NCBI RefSeq assembly: GCF_024207115.1
Contig: NZ_CP100128.1
Span: 806,001-870,000, forward strand
Reading direction: 5' to 3'
Length of the DNA stretch: 64,000 nt
Source: Chromobacterium sp. IIBBL 290-4
Lineage (GTDB): Bacteria; Pseudomonadota; Gammaproteobacteria; Burkholderiales; Chromobacteriaceae
Part shown: positions 46,439 through 54,335 of the stretch, piece after piece
How positions within the stretch are numbered: position 1 is the first letter of the stretch
How the letters are laid out: every line of letters begins with the position of its first letter
Translations under genes and position numbers: made by a program
The notes under the pieces: model-generated
Told to the model about the DNA's origin: nothing
What the model saw: the letters and a program-made list of their open reading frames with translations, nothing else
Database searches by the model: none

Positions 46439-48082
46439 TCAAACCGCGGCCAGCGCGCGCGCTTGCGTCCGCCCTTGGCCGGTCGCCGCCGGACGCTCGC
46501 CCGCCGGCAGCCGGAACCACGCCAGCGCGCCCCCCAGACCGCTGGCCGAATTCGCCAATTGCAGCATCAGCGGTTCGGCCTCTTCCATCTGGCTTTCGAT
46601 GTCCACCGCCAGGCTGGCCAGTTCGTGGCCGTGCTGGCGGATGCTGCCGCCGGCTCGGGCCTGCAGCTCTCGGGCCGCGCCGATGTCGTCCATCAAATCG
46701 CCCAAGCCGCCCAGCGCCTCGTCCACCAAGCCCAGGGCCTGGGCCAGAGACTGCTGTGAAGACAGGCTCTCGCCGCTGGCCGCGCCCGCCGCCAGCAAGG
46801 CTTCGCCCAGTGCGCCCTTAGCCCGCTCCATCTTTTGCAGGCTGCCGAAAATCGCGCCGGTCGCCTTGGCCGTGCTTTCCGCCAGCTTGCGCACCTCGTC
46901 CGCCACCACGGCGAAACCGCGGCCGGACTCGCCGGCCCGCGCCGCCTCGATGGCGGCGTTGAGCGCCAATAGATTGGTCTGCTCCGCCACGTCGCGGATC
47001 AGCGAGCTGCTCTGCGCGATGTCGCCCACCGCCTGGCTCAGCTCGCGCATCTCGCGCGTGGCCAGCTCTATTCTTTCCGCCAGCAAGCGCATGGCTTCGG
47101 CGTGGTATTCCCCCAAGGCCCTGGCCTGCCCCGTCGCCACGCCCGCGCCGCGCGAATGGTCCAGCGCCGCCTCGATGTGCAGCGCCATCTGCTCGGCATG
47201 ATTGGCGATTTCGCCGGCGGCGTCGTTGCACAGCCGGCTCTTGCCGATTTGCTGCTGGCTGGCGTCGGCGCTTTGCCGCGTCAACAGCTGCAAGCGCTGG
47301 CTGTCGCGCAGATTGTCGCCGGCATGCAGCCGCACTTCGTCCAGCAAGCCGGCCAGCCTTTCCAGGAAACGGTTGATGCGCGAGGAGGCATGCGCCAGCT
47401 CATCGCCGCCGCCATCCGGCAGCCTCACCTCCAGATTGCCTTCGCTCAAGGCGTCCGCCGCCAGCGCCATCGCCGACAGGTGGCGCTTCAAGCGCCGCGC
47501 CAGCGTCAGCTGGATCAGCACCACCAGCACGCTGGCCAGCGCCATCGGCCCCAGGATCAAGGGCGCCAGCCAGGTCAAGGAGCGGGCCAGCTCGGCCTTC
47601 TCTTGCGCCAGCTCGCCTTCGCGTTTCGCCAGCTGCCTGTCTATCTCCAGGGTCAGCGGCACCAGTTCGTTCTGATAAGCCTGCTCCGGAATGGACAACG
47701 CGTCCTGCGGCGCCGTTTCGGCGATATGCAGGGCGCTTTCCAGATTGCGGGCGTAACTCAGCCAATGTTGGCTCATCGCCTGGCTGAATAGCTGGCGATC
47801 GCCGCCAGGCAGCACCGCCTCGATGTCGCGCTGCAAGGCCGCGGCGCGGCTTTGGGCCTCGGCCAATCGCTTGCCGGTATCCGGCAGCAGCGGGTCGGCG
47901 CGGGCAAACGACAAGGCCACCGCCTTGAGCTGCTGCAAATTGGCCGACAACTGCTGCGCGCTGCTGTAGCGATCGACATGATGGGTGAAGGAGTACAACT
48001 GCTGGCTGGTGACTGCCATCACCAGCGCCAGACTGGCCAAAGTAAACAGAATGGTCAGCCACAGGCGTTTGATCAGAGACAT
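46439..48082 (-). CDS. Methyl-accepting chemotaxis protein
   Basis: 547 residues. TM1 (about 8-27), a helical periplasmic four-helix-type sensor (28-180), TM2 (about 185-205), a HAMP-like segment ([24 protein letters not shown]), and a signalling domain with an intact tip ([44 protein letters not shown]). The periplasmic domain has no motif I recognise. It ends 3 bp from the RDD gene stop, so the two are convergent with no terminator between. Confidence 0.9.
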   Translation of the reverse strand: MSLIKRLWLTILFTLASLALVMAVTSQQLYSFTHHVDRYSSAQQLSANLQQLKAVALSFARADPLLPDTGKRLAEAQSRAAALQRDIEAVLPGGDRQLFSQAMSQHWLSYARNLESALHIAETAPQDALSIPEQAYQNELVPLTLEIDRQLAKREGELAQEKAELARSLTWLAPLILGPMALASVLVVLIQLTLARRLKRHLSAMALAADALSEGNLEVRLPDGGGDELAHASSRINRFLERLAGLLDEVRLHAGDNLRDSQRLQLLTRQSADASQQQIGKSRLCNDAAGEIANHAEQMALHIEAALDHSRGAGVATGQARALGEYHAEAMRLLAERIELATREMRELSQAVGDIAQSSSLIRDVAEQTNLLALNAAIEAARAGESGRGFAVVADEVRKLAESTAKATGAIFGSLQKMERAKGALGEALLAAGAASGESLSSQQSLAQALGLVDEALGGLGDLMDDIGAARELQARAGGSIRQHGHELASLAVDIESQMEEAEPLMLQLANSASGLGGALAWFRLPAGERPAATGQGRTQARALAAV

Positions 48083-48433
48083 GATTTTAAGACGAGGTAG
48101 AACGATGCAGACGGCCCACTGTAGCGCCGAAACATGACAAAAAGATTGCATTGCGGTAATCCGCAATAGCAACATTTTCTAATATTAGGTTACAATCCGC
48201 CGCCCTTGCAGGTGCAAACTGCGCCCGGCGCCCTCGGCGCATTCCGCCAGTTTTCCCTCGGCGCGGGCCGTTTTCCGGCTCCGCCGCCATCAGGCATGGT
48301 TCTCCATCGAGTGCCGCATTCTAGAAGACCGGGCCCACCCGGCCTAGTGGGCAGACATCCGTCCGGATTTGGCGCGAGCGCGCTAAACGGCGGCGTCTGG
48401 CCCGTCATCGTTCAAATGACAGGAGATACGCCC
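48083..48433. other. Divergent promoter region of chemoreceptor and permease
   Basis: 350 bp. It holds the dyad ATTGCGG-TAAT-CCGCAAT (48150-48167), the palindrome CTAATATTAG (48179-48188) and a leader hairpin GCCCAC/GTGGGC (48333-48352). These are candidates for regulator binding and leader folding. An in-frame extension of the permease gene through here is spurious. Confidence 0.45.
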
Positions 48434-50068
48434 TTGCAACATCAACATTCCCGCCACATCGGCCCCATCGCGCTGATGCTGACCGGACTGGGTTCCATCA
48501 TCGGATCCGGCTGGCTGTTCGGCGCCGCCCACGCCGCGCAGATCGCCGGCCCGGCCGCCATCGTCGCCTGGATCGTCGGCATGGTGATCATTCTTTCCAT
48601 CGCCCTGAGCTACGCCGAATTGGGCGCCATGTTCCCGGAATCCGGCGGCATGGTGCGCTACGCCCGCTACTCGCACGGCTCTTTGCTTGGTTTCATCGCC
48701 GCCTGGGCCAACTGGATCGCCATCGTGTCGGTGATTCCGATCGAGGCCGAAGCCTCGGTGCAGTACATGAGCACCTGGCCCTACGCCTGGGCGCATGATC
48801 TGTACCACAACGGCGAACTGAGCACTGTCGGCCTGTCGCTGTCCGCCGTGCTGGTGGTCGTTTACTTCCTGCTTAACTACTGGGGCGTCAAGCTGTTCGC
48901 CAAGGCCAACAGCGCCATCACCGTGTTCAAGGTGATCGTGCCCGCGGTGACGGTGGGCGCGCTGGTTTACAGCGGCTTCCATTCGGAAAACCTGAACAAC
49001 GCGGCCCTCGGCGGCTTCGCGCCCTATGGCTGGGCCAGCGTGATGACGGCGGTGGCCACCAGCGGCATCGTATTCAGCTTCAACGGCTTCCAGAGCCCGA
49101 TCAACCTGGCCGGCGAGGCCCGCAATCCGGGCAAGAGCGTGCCCTTCGGCGTGGTCGGCTCCATCCTGCTGGCGGCGGTGATCTATGTCGCGCTGCAAGT
49201 GGCCTTCCTCGGCGCGCTGTCGCCCAGCGATCTGGCCCACGGCTGGAAAGGCATCGATTTCAGCTCGCCCTTCGCCCAGCTGGCCATGGCTCTGGGCCTG
49301 AACTGGCTGATGATGACCCTGTACTTCGACGCCTTCGTCAGCCCCAGCGGCACCGGCGCCACTTACATGGCCACCACCTCGCGGATGATTTACGGCATGC
49401 AGCGCAACGGCACCATGCCGGAGATGTTCGGCCGCATCCACCCGCTATACCGCATTCCGCGTCCGGCCATGTGGTTCAACCTGGCGGTGTCCTTCGTGTT
49501 CCTGTTCTTCTTCCGCGGCTGGGGCACCCTGGCGGCTGTGATCTCGGTCGCCACGGTCATCTCCTACCTGACCGGCCCGATCAGCGTGGCCGCGCTGCGC
49601 CGCTGCGCGCCTGACCTGCCGCGCCCGCTGCGCCTGGCCGGCCTGTCGGTGATCGCGCCGTTCGCCTTCGTCTGCGCCTCGCTGGTGCTGTACTGGGCGC
49701 GCTGGCCGCTGACCGGCGAGATCATCTTCCTGATCGTCGCCGCGCTGCCGGTGTACTTCTGGTATCAGGCCAAGGCCGGCTGGCCGGACTTCAACCGCGA
49801 GCTCAAAGGCTCGCTGTGGATGGTGCTCTACCTACCCACCATGGCCTTGCTGTCCTGGATCGGCAGCACCGACTTCGGCGGCATCGGCATCCTGCCTTAC
49901 GGCATCGACATGGCCGTGGTGGCCGCCGCTGCGCTGGGCTTCTACTTCTGGGGCGTGAACAGCGGCTGGTACACCCGCTACCTGCGCGACGAGCACGACC
50001 CGGCCATGGTGGAAGCGATGCAGCAGGACGGCGAGCCGTCCGGCAAACTGGCTGCCGAACGCGGCTAA
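48434..50068 (+). CDS. APC-superfamily amino-acid permease, aspartate/proton symporter-like
   Basis: 544 residues with about 12-13 membrane helices. The first helix carries TGLGSIIGSGWLFGAAHAA (the GSG substrate-binding break), then AELGAMFPESGGMVRYARYSHGS and FNGFQSPINLAGEARNPGKSVP, typical of the APC family; closest in feel to the YveA/AspP aspartate transporters. The start is a TTG at 48434 with GGAG eight bases upstream, better than the in-frame ATG at 48416, which has no ribosome site. Confidence 0.85.
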   Translation: MQHQHSRHIGPIALMLTGLGSIIGSGWLFGAAHAAQIAGPAAIVAWIVGMVIILSIALSYAELGAMFPESGGMVRYARYSHGSLLGFIAAWANWIAIVSVIPIEAEASVQYMSTWPYAWAHDLYHNGELSTVGLSLSAVLVVVYFLLNYWGVKLFAKANSAITVFKVIVPAVTVGALVYSGFHSENLNNAALGGFAPYGWASVMTAVATSGIVFSFNGFQSPINLAGEARNPGKSVPFGVVGSILLAAVIYVALQVAFLGALSPSDLAHGWKGIDFSSPFAQLAMALGLNWLMMTLYFDAFVSPSGTGATYMATTSRMIYGMQRNGTMPEMFGRIHPLYRIPRPAMWFNLAVSFVFLFFFRGWGTLAAVISVATVISYLTGPISVAALRRCAPDLPRPLRLAGLSVIAPFAFVCASLVLYWARWPLTGEIIFLIVAALPVYFWYQAKAGWPDFNRELKGSLWMVLYLPTMALLSWIGSTDFGGIGILPYGIDMAVVAAAALGFYFWGVNSGWYTRYLRDEHDPAMVEAMQQDGEPSGKLAAERG

Positions 50069-50092
50069 GCGCCGCCAGCCTTCGCTCAAAAA

Positions 50093-50124
50093 CAAAGCCG
50101 ACCCGCGATGGGTCGGCTTTTTCT
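50093..50124. terminator. Bidirectional terminator between permease and tpx
   Basis: AAAGCCGACCC-GCGAT-GGGTCGGCTTT with T-rich ends on both strands, between convergent genes. Confidence 0.9.
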
Positions 50125-50142
50125 TTGCCTGCTGCCGGTGGA

Positions 50143-50640
50143 TTACAGCGCGGCCAGGGCGGCGGCGTAGTCCGGCTCGTCGGCGATCTCGCCTACCAGC
50201 TGGCTATGCAGCACCTTGTCGTTGGCGTCCAGCACCACCACGGCGCGGGCGGTCAGGCCGGCCAGCGGGCCGGAAGCCAGCTTGACGCCGTAAGCCTCGG
50301 CGAAAGCCGGGTTACGGAAGGTGGACAGGGTGGCCACGTTTTCGATGCCTTCGGCGCCGCAGAAACGCTTCTGCGCGAACGGCAGGTCGGCGGACACGCA
50401 CAGCACCACGGTATCGGCCAGGCCGGCGGCCTTTTCGTTGAACTTGCGCACCGAGGTGGCGCAAGTCGGGGTATCCACGCTCGGGAAGATATTGAGGATC
50501 TTGCGCTTGCCGGCGTAGTTGGCCAGCGTCACTTCGGCCAGGTCGCCGCCGGTCAGTTGCAGCGCCGGCGCTTGTTCGCCTTGGGCCGGCAGCTTGCCCG
50601 CCACTTCAACAGCATTGCCGCGCAGGGTTACGGTTGCCAT
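50143..50640 (-). CDS. tpx: Thiol peroxidase
   Basis: 165 residues of the atypical 2-Cys peroxiredoxin class. Peroxidatic C60 lies in [16 protein letters not shown] and resolving C94 in [12 protein letters not shown]. It reduces lipid or organic hydroperoxides with thioredoxin. Start chosen for GAGGA eight bases upstream; an ATG 45 bases earlier has no such site. Confidence 0.96.
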   Translation of the reverse strand: MATVTLRGNAVEVAGKLPAQGEQAPALQLTGGDLAEVTLANYAGKRKILNIFPSVDTPTCATSVRKFNEKAAGLADTVVLCVSADLPFAQKRFCGAEGIENVATLSTFRNPAFAEAYGVKLASGPLAGLTARAVVVLDANDKVLHSQLVGEIADEPDYAAALAAL

Positions 50641-50918
50641 GTCTTGAGTCCTCGTCGGGGTTGAGATGGCGATAGTGTGAGGCAAAGCCGCGAGATTTCA
50701 ACCCCATGCCTGGCATGGTTGCCATCCGGACCAACCCCTTTCTTATCGTCGCCACACGCATCAAATTCCAAACAAGCCTAAAGGACAGTGTATTTAGTTT
50801 TATTTTGGAATAAGAATAAGCGCCGTGGCTACCGCTACCACGGAGCCACGAGCAAGCCATACGGGATGTCCGCTTACCGGCGGCATCGACTGTCATCCGA
50901 TATACAAGGAGCCACGCA

Positions 50919-51398
50919 ATGGCAAACCATTTGGATCGCGATCAGAAGTCCGGCCTGTTCCTCGTCCGCTACGACGTGTTCAAACCCGGCATCGTCGGCG
51001 GCTATCATCTGCAACTCAACCTGACCGTCTATCCGCCCAAGCGCCATGTCGGCGGCGAAGCCGTCATCACCCAGGCCACGGCTCAGCCGCTGGTTCTGCG
51101 CACCGCCGTGCATGGCCACTACGAGCAGAACGGCAGCAGCGTGACCAGCGACATCGATCTGTTCCTGACCGGCCGCAACCTGTTGCCCATCCCGCAGCAG
51201 CAGCAACAGCCGCACATCCTGCCGCTGGGCGAGGATTTCATCTTCGACGGCCTGCTCAAGGGCGGCTGGAGGGCGACACCGGGCTCCACCGCTCGCTACC
51301 TGTTCCTGCATAACGGCCGCTGGATCGAAGAAGTCGGCCAGGACATCCAACTGGAACACGAGCTGCAAAACGCCCATAAGGCGCTGAACCTGGCCTAA
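50919..51398 (+). CDS. DUF1842-like protein
   Basis: 159 residues, predominantly beta strand (LNLTVYPPKRHVGGEAVITQATAQPLVLRTAVHG; IDLFLTGRNLLPIP) with a short PQQQQQP insert and a helical C-terminus. It resembles DUF1842 proteins, whose function is unknown. No signal peptide. AAGGAG lies upstream of the ATG. Divergent from tpx. Confidence 0.6.
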   Translation: MANHLDRDQKSGLFLVRYDVFKPGIVGGYHLQLNLTVYPPKRHVGGEAVITQATAQPLVLRTAVHGHYEQNGSSVTSDIDLFLTGRNLLPIPQQQQQPHILPLGEDFIFDGLLKGGWRATPGSTARYLFLHNGRWIEEVGQDIQLEHELQNAHKALNLA

Positions 51399-51416
51399 AC
51401 CGGCCCCCCGCCTTCG

Positions 51417-51447
51417 AAACCGCCAGCGCTCCGGCCTGGCGGTTTTG
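51417..51447. terminator. Stem-loop terminator after the DUF1842-like gene
   Basis: AAACCGCCAG and CTGGCGGTTTT pair around CGCTCCGGC; about 20 bp past the stop. Short T tail, so moderate strength. Confidence 0.7.
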
Positions 51448-51581
51448 CGCGTTTGACACACCCGGAGACCGCGCGGCATGACTACAGCAAGTTTCCGCCG
51501 CGCTCGCCAAGCAGCCGGATTATGATTCGACCAACGGCCCCCGCGGCCGCATTCCGGCCCCACCCATCCAGGAGCTGTCCC

Positions 51582-52307
51582 ATGCCGCTCAATACGCCTG
51601 ACTCCGTCTCCCCGCACCCCGAACTGAACCGCCGCGGCTTCCTGTTGGCGGCCGCCGGCTCGCTGGCCGCGCTGGCGCTGCCTGCGCTTTCACCGTCCGC
51701 CCTGGCTTCATCGGCCCATACCCTGCCGCCGCTGCCCTATGCCGACAACGCGCTGGAGCCGGTGATCTCCGCCCGCACCATAGGCTTCCATTACGGCAAG
51801 CATCACAAAGCCTATCTGGACAACCTGAGCAAACTGACCGCCGGCCGCGACTACGCCGACCTGTCGCTGGAGGATGTCATCACGCGCTCAGCCAAGCAGG
51901 CCGGCGACGCCGCCATCTTCAACAACGCCGCCCAACTGTGGAACCACACCTTCTACTGGAACAGCATGCGGCCGAAAGGCGGCGGCACCCCGCCGCAAAA
52001 ACTGCGCGAAATGATAGAAGCGTCGTTCGGCAGCGTGGACGCCTGTAAGCAGCAACTGGCCGGCGCGGCGATTTCGCAATTCGGCAGCGGCTGGGCCTGG
52101 TTAGTGCAGGATGGCGACAAGCTGCGGGTGGTGAAAACCGGCAACGCCGACAATCCGATCACCGCCGGCCTGACGCCGCTGATCAATGTGGACGTGTGGG
52201 AGCACGCCTACTACCTGGACTACCAGAACCGCCGCGCCGACTACGTCAACGCGGTGCTGGACAAGCTGATCAACTGGGATTTCGCGCAACAGAACCTGAA
52301 AGTGTAA
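51582..52307 (+). CDS. Exported Fe-type superoxide dismutase
   Basis: 241 residues, 45 more than cytoplasmic SodB because of an N-terminal signal ([27 protein letters not shown]), with a twin-Arg suggesting Tat export. Metal ligands are complete: H70, H122, D204 and H208 ([22 protein letters not shown]). Gln118 in FNNAAQLW marks the Fe type. It removes superoxide in the periplasm. The ribosome site AGGAG precedes this ATG. The HAD hydrolase follows 13 bp later. Confidence 0.92.
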   Translation: MPLNTPDSVSPHPELNRRGFLLAAAGSLAALALPALSPSALASSAHTLPPLPYADNALEPVISARTIGFHYGKHHKAYLDNLSKLTAGRDYADLSLEDVITRSAKQAGDAAIFNNAAQLWNHTFYWNSMRPKGGGTPPQKLREMIEASFGSVDACKQQLAGAAISQFGSGWAWLVQDGDKLRVVKTGNADNPITAGLTPLINVDVWEHAYYLDYQNRRADYVNAVLDKLINWDFAQQNLKV

Positions 52308-52320
52308 ACAAGAGGCGACC

Positions 52321-53040
52321 ATGCGGACGGGACCGGTAGACGCGCTGGTTTTCGATGTATTCGGAACCGTGGTGGACTGGCGCGAAGGCGTGGCCCGCGA
52401 CGCGGCCGCCTTCCTCTCCCGCCGCGGCCTGCCGGCAGACGGCCATGCCTTCGCCGACGCCTGGCGCGCCCGCTATTCGCCGGCGATGGAGGCAGTGCGC
52501 AGCGGCAGCCGGCCATTTGCCCGGCTGGACCAATTGCACCTCGAAAACCTGCGGGCCATCCTGCCGGATTTCGACATTGATCCGGCCTCGGCGCCGGAGG
52601 ACGAGCTGCAATGGCTGAACCGCGCCTGGCACCGGCTGGAGCCGTGGCCGGACAGCTTGGCAGGGTTAAGTCAACTGAAGCGGCGCTACATCATCGCGCC
52701 GCTGTCCAACGGCAATTTCAGCCTGTTGCTGAACCTGGCCAAATACGCGGGCCTGCCGTGGGACGCCATCATGGGCGCGGAACTGGCCCAGGCCTATAAA
52801 CCGACCCCGCAGGCTTATCAGCGCACGGCGGCGCTGCTGGACCTGCCGCCGGAGCGCGTCTGCCTGGTGGCGGCGCACAACGGCGACCTGGCCGCCGCGC
52901 GCCGCAGCGGCTACAAAACCGCCTTCATCCACCGGCCACGCGAGCATGGCCCGGATCAGAAAAGCGATCTTGTCCCAGAGCAGGATTGGGATTGGGTGGC
53001 GGGGGATTTGGTGGGGCTGGCCGGCATGCTTGGGGCCTGA
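52321..53040 (+). CDS. L-2-haloacid dehalogenase-like HAD hydrolase
   Basis: 239 residues. Nucleophile D12 in VFDVFGTVVDWR, a cap domain, S/N in APLSNGNFSLLL, K in AQAYKPTPQAYQ, and AHNGDLAAARRSGYKTAFI with Asp. This is the type II haloacid dehalogenase layout, although many such genes act on other phosphorylated or halogenated compounds. Probably co-transcribed with the superoxide dismutase. Confidence 0.88.
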   Translation: MRTGPVDALVFDVFGTVVDWREGVARDAAAFLSRRGLPADGHAFADAWRARYSPAMEAVRSGSRPFARLDQLHLENLRAILPDFDIDPASAPEDELQWLNRAWHRLEPWPDSLAGLSQLKRRYIIAPLSNGNFSLLLNLAKYAGLPWDAIMGAELAQAYKPTPQAYQRTAALLDLPPERVCLVAAHNGDLAAARRSGYKTAFIHRPREHGPDQKSDLVPEQDWDWVAGDLVGLAGMLGA

Positions 53041-53102
53041 AATCAAAGTGGACAAACGAACTAGCTTGCCCACATAAAACACACATTGATCCCTACGCCC
53101 AA

Positions 53103-54335
53103 CTATTCAAGAAACAGAATCTCCTGCTCCAACTTGTGCCCGGTTCTCTCCATCGCCTCAAGCAAGTTACGCAATTCATCAGGCAACGACTGTTTGAGCA
53201 AGCTCTGAATATGGCGTCTATCGAGGGCCTCCAGTGGCCAGTTACACTCCATCAGCTTGTCGTCATCGGCCTGCATACGCCATGGCTGCCATGAACGGCC
53301 TTGCTTCTCGACTAACAGCCCGACCTGCAAGGCAATAGCGACACCAGCCGGGTCCAAATCGCATGCGACATAGACTGGCGCATCGCACAAGCTGACTAAA
53401 TGGGAAAACGCATTGCGCCAGCGGCTGTGCGGCTGCCCTGGCACCCAGACTACAACGGCATCAGACACACCGGAGGCAACCTGCTGGGTCAATGTTTGGA
53501 ACACGCTGAAATTTTCTACAACCCGTACTTCTCGGACGAGACCCGCTACTCGCTTGATATCCAACACAGTCTCCGCAGGCAAAGCATTGCCTTGCCGCAG
53601 CAGGCTGGAACGGAGCAGCAAGCCTACTTCGTCATAGCAATCCAGATTGGCCGCCAGGAAAAAGTAAGGCGTATGCGGGGAGATGCCGCAGGCGTCCAGA
53701 TTCAAGCCAGATTCGGCCAACCATTCTTTATCGGCTTTTGCCAATGCCTTCGTATGCTGGAAAACCACTTGCGAGAACTGGCGCTCGGTTCCGAAGCGCT
53801 CCTCGCCAAGCCAATCATCCAGCCCCTGCAGCAAACGCAACCGTCGTCGCGACGTATCTACTTGCATCGATGCCTTGCGACAGAGGGCTGCGATATCCTT
53901 CAACCAAGGATGGCGGGGCTGCCACTGCGACCACTGTTCTTGCAAAGCCTCTTTCTCGGGCTGATTGGACCAACCCAATGCGCGCCGTAACCCCTCCTTA
54001 TCCCGCCAAACCACTTTGTAAGGAAGGTAGTGGTTCTGAGCAGCGCCCTTTCCGGCATAGCGAATCAACTCGCACCACCCTGCCTGCAGCAGGCGGCATA
54101 ACAGGCTCTCGCAATGCAGCCACGCCTTCTCTGCCTTCTCTTGGCTGTTCTCGATCATCCATGCCCATTTGGAAGACGTGCCGGCCGGCTTGAGCCAAGC
54201 TCGTAAAGTCTGCCACTGCAGTTCCTCCAACCCCAATAATGGCATTTCGCCCGGAAGCAGGCGCGGCACCAACTGGTCCCGCCCCTTGCTTTCCTCGCGC
54301 ACAAAAGCGCCCATGTCGAGATCAGATAACAGCAT
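53103..54335 (-). CDS. mksG: MksG/JetD Toprim nuclease of a Wadjet-type system
   Basis: 410 residues. The C-terminal Toprim-like part has E274 in VVENFSVFQ and D326-x-D328 in VYVACDLDPAGVAIAL, the metal site of JetD/MksG (DUF2220). The N-terminal part (WQTLRAWLKPAG, IRYAGKGAAQNHYLPYKVVW) is a winged-helix type region. It cuts closed circular plasmid DNA after loop extrusion by the MksBEF complex. The ATG overlaps the mksB stop (TAATG). Its DNA is visibly less G+C-rich than mksB/E/F, which suggests separate origin or different selection. Confidence 0.88.
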   Translation of the reverse strand: MLLSDLDMGAFVREESKGRDQLVPRLLPGEMPLLGLEELQWQTLRAWLKPAGTSSKWAWMIENSQEKAEKAWLHCESLLCRLLQAGWCELIRYAGKGAAQNHYLPYKVVWRDKEGLRRALGWSNQPEKEALQEQWSQWQPRHPWLKDIAALCRKASMQVDTSRRRLRLLQGLDDWLGEERFGTERQFSQVVFQHTKALAKADKEWLAESGLNLDACGISPHTPYFFLAANLDCYDEVGLLLRSSLLRQGNALPAETVLDIKRVAGLVREVRVVENFSVFQTLTQQVASGVSDAVVVWVPGQPHSRWRNAFSHLVSLCDAPVYVACDLDPAGVAIALQVGLLVEKQGRSWQPWRMQADDDKLMECNWPLEALDRRHIQSLLKQSLPDELRNLLEAMERTGHKLEQEILFLE

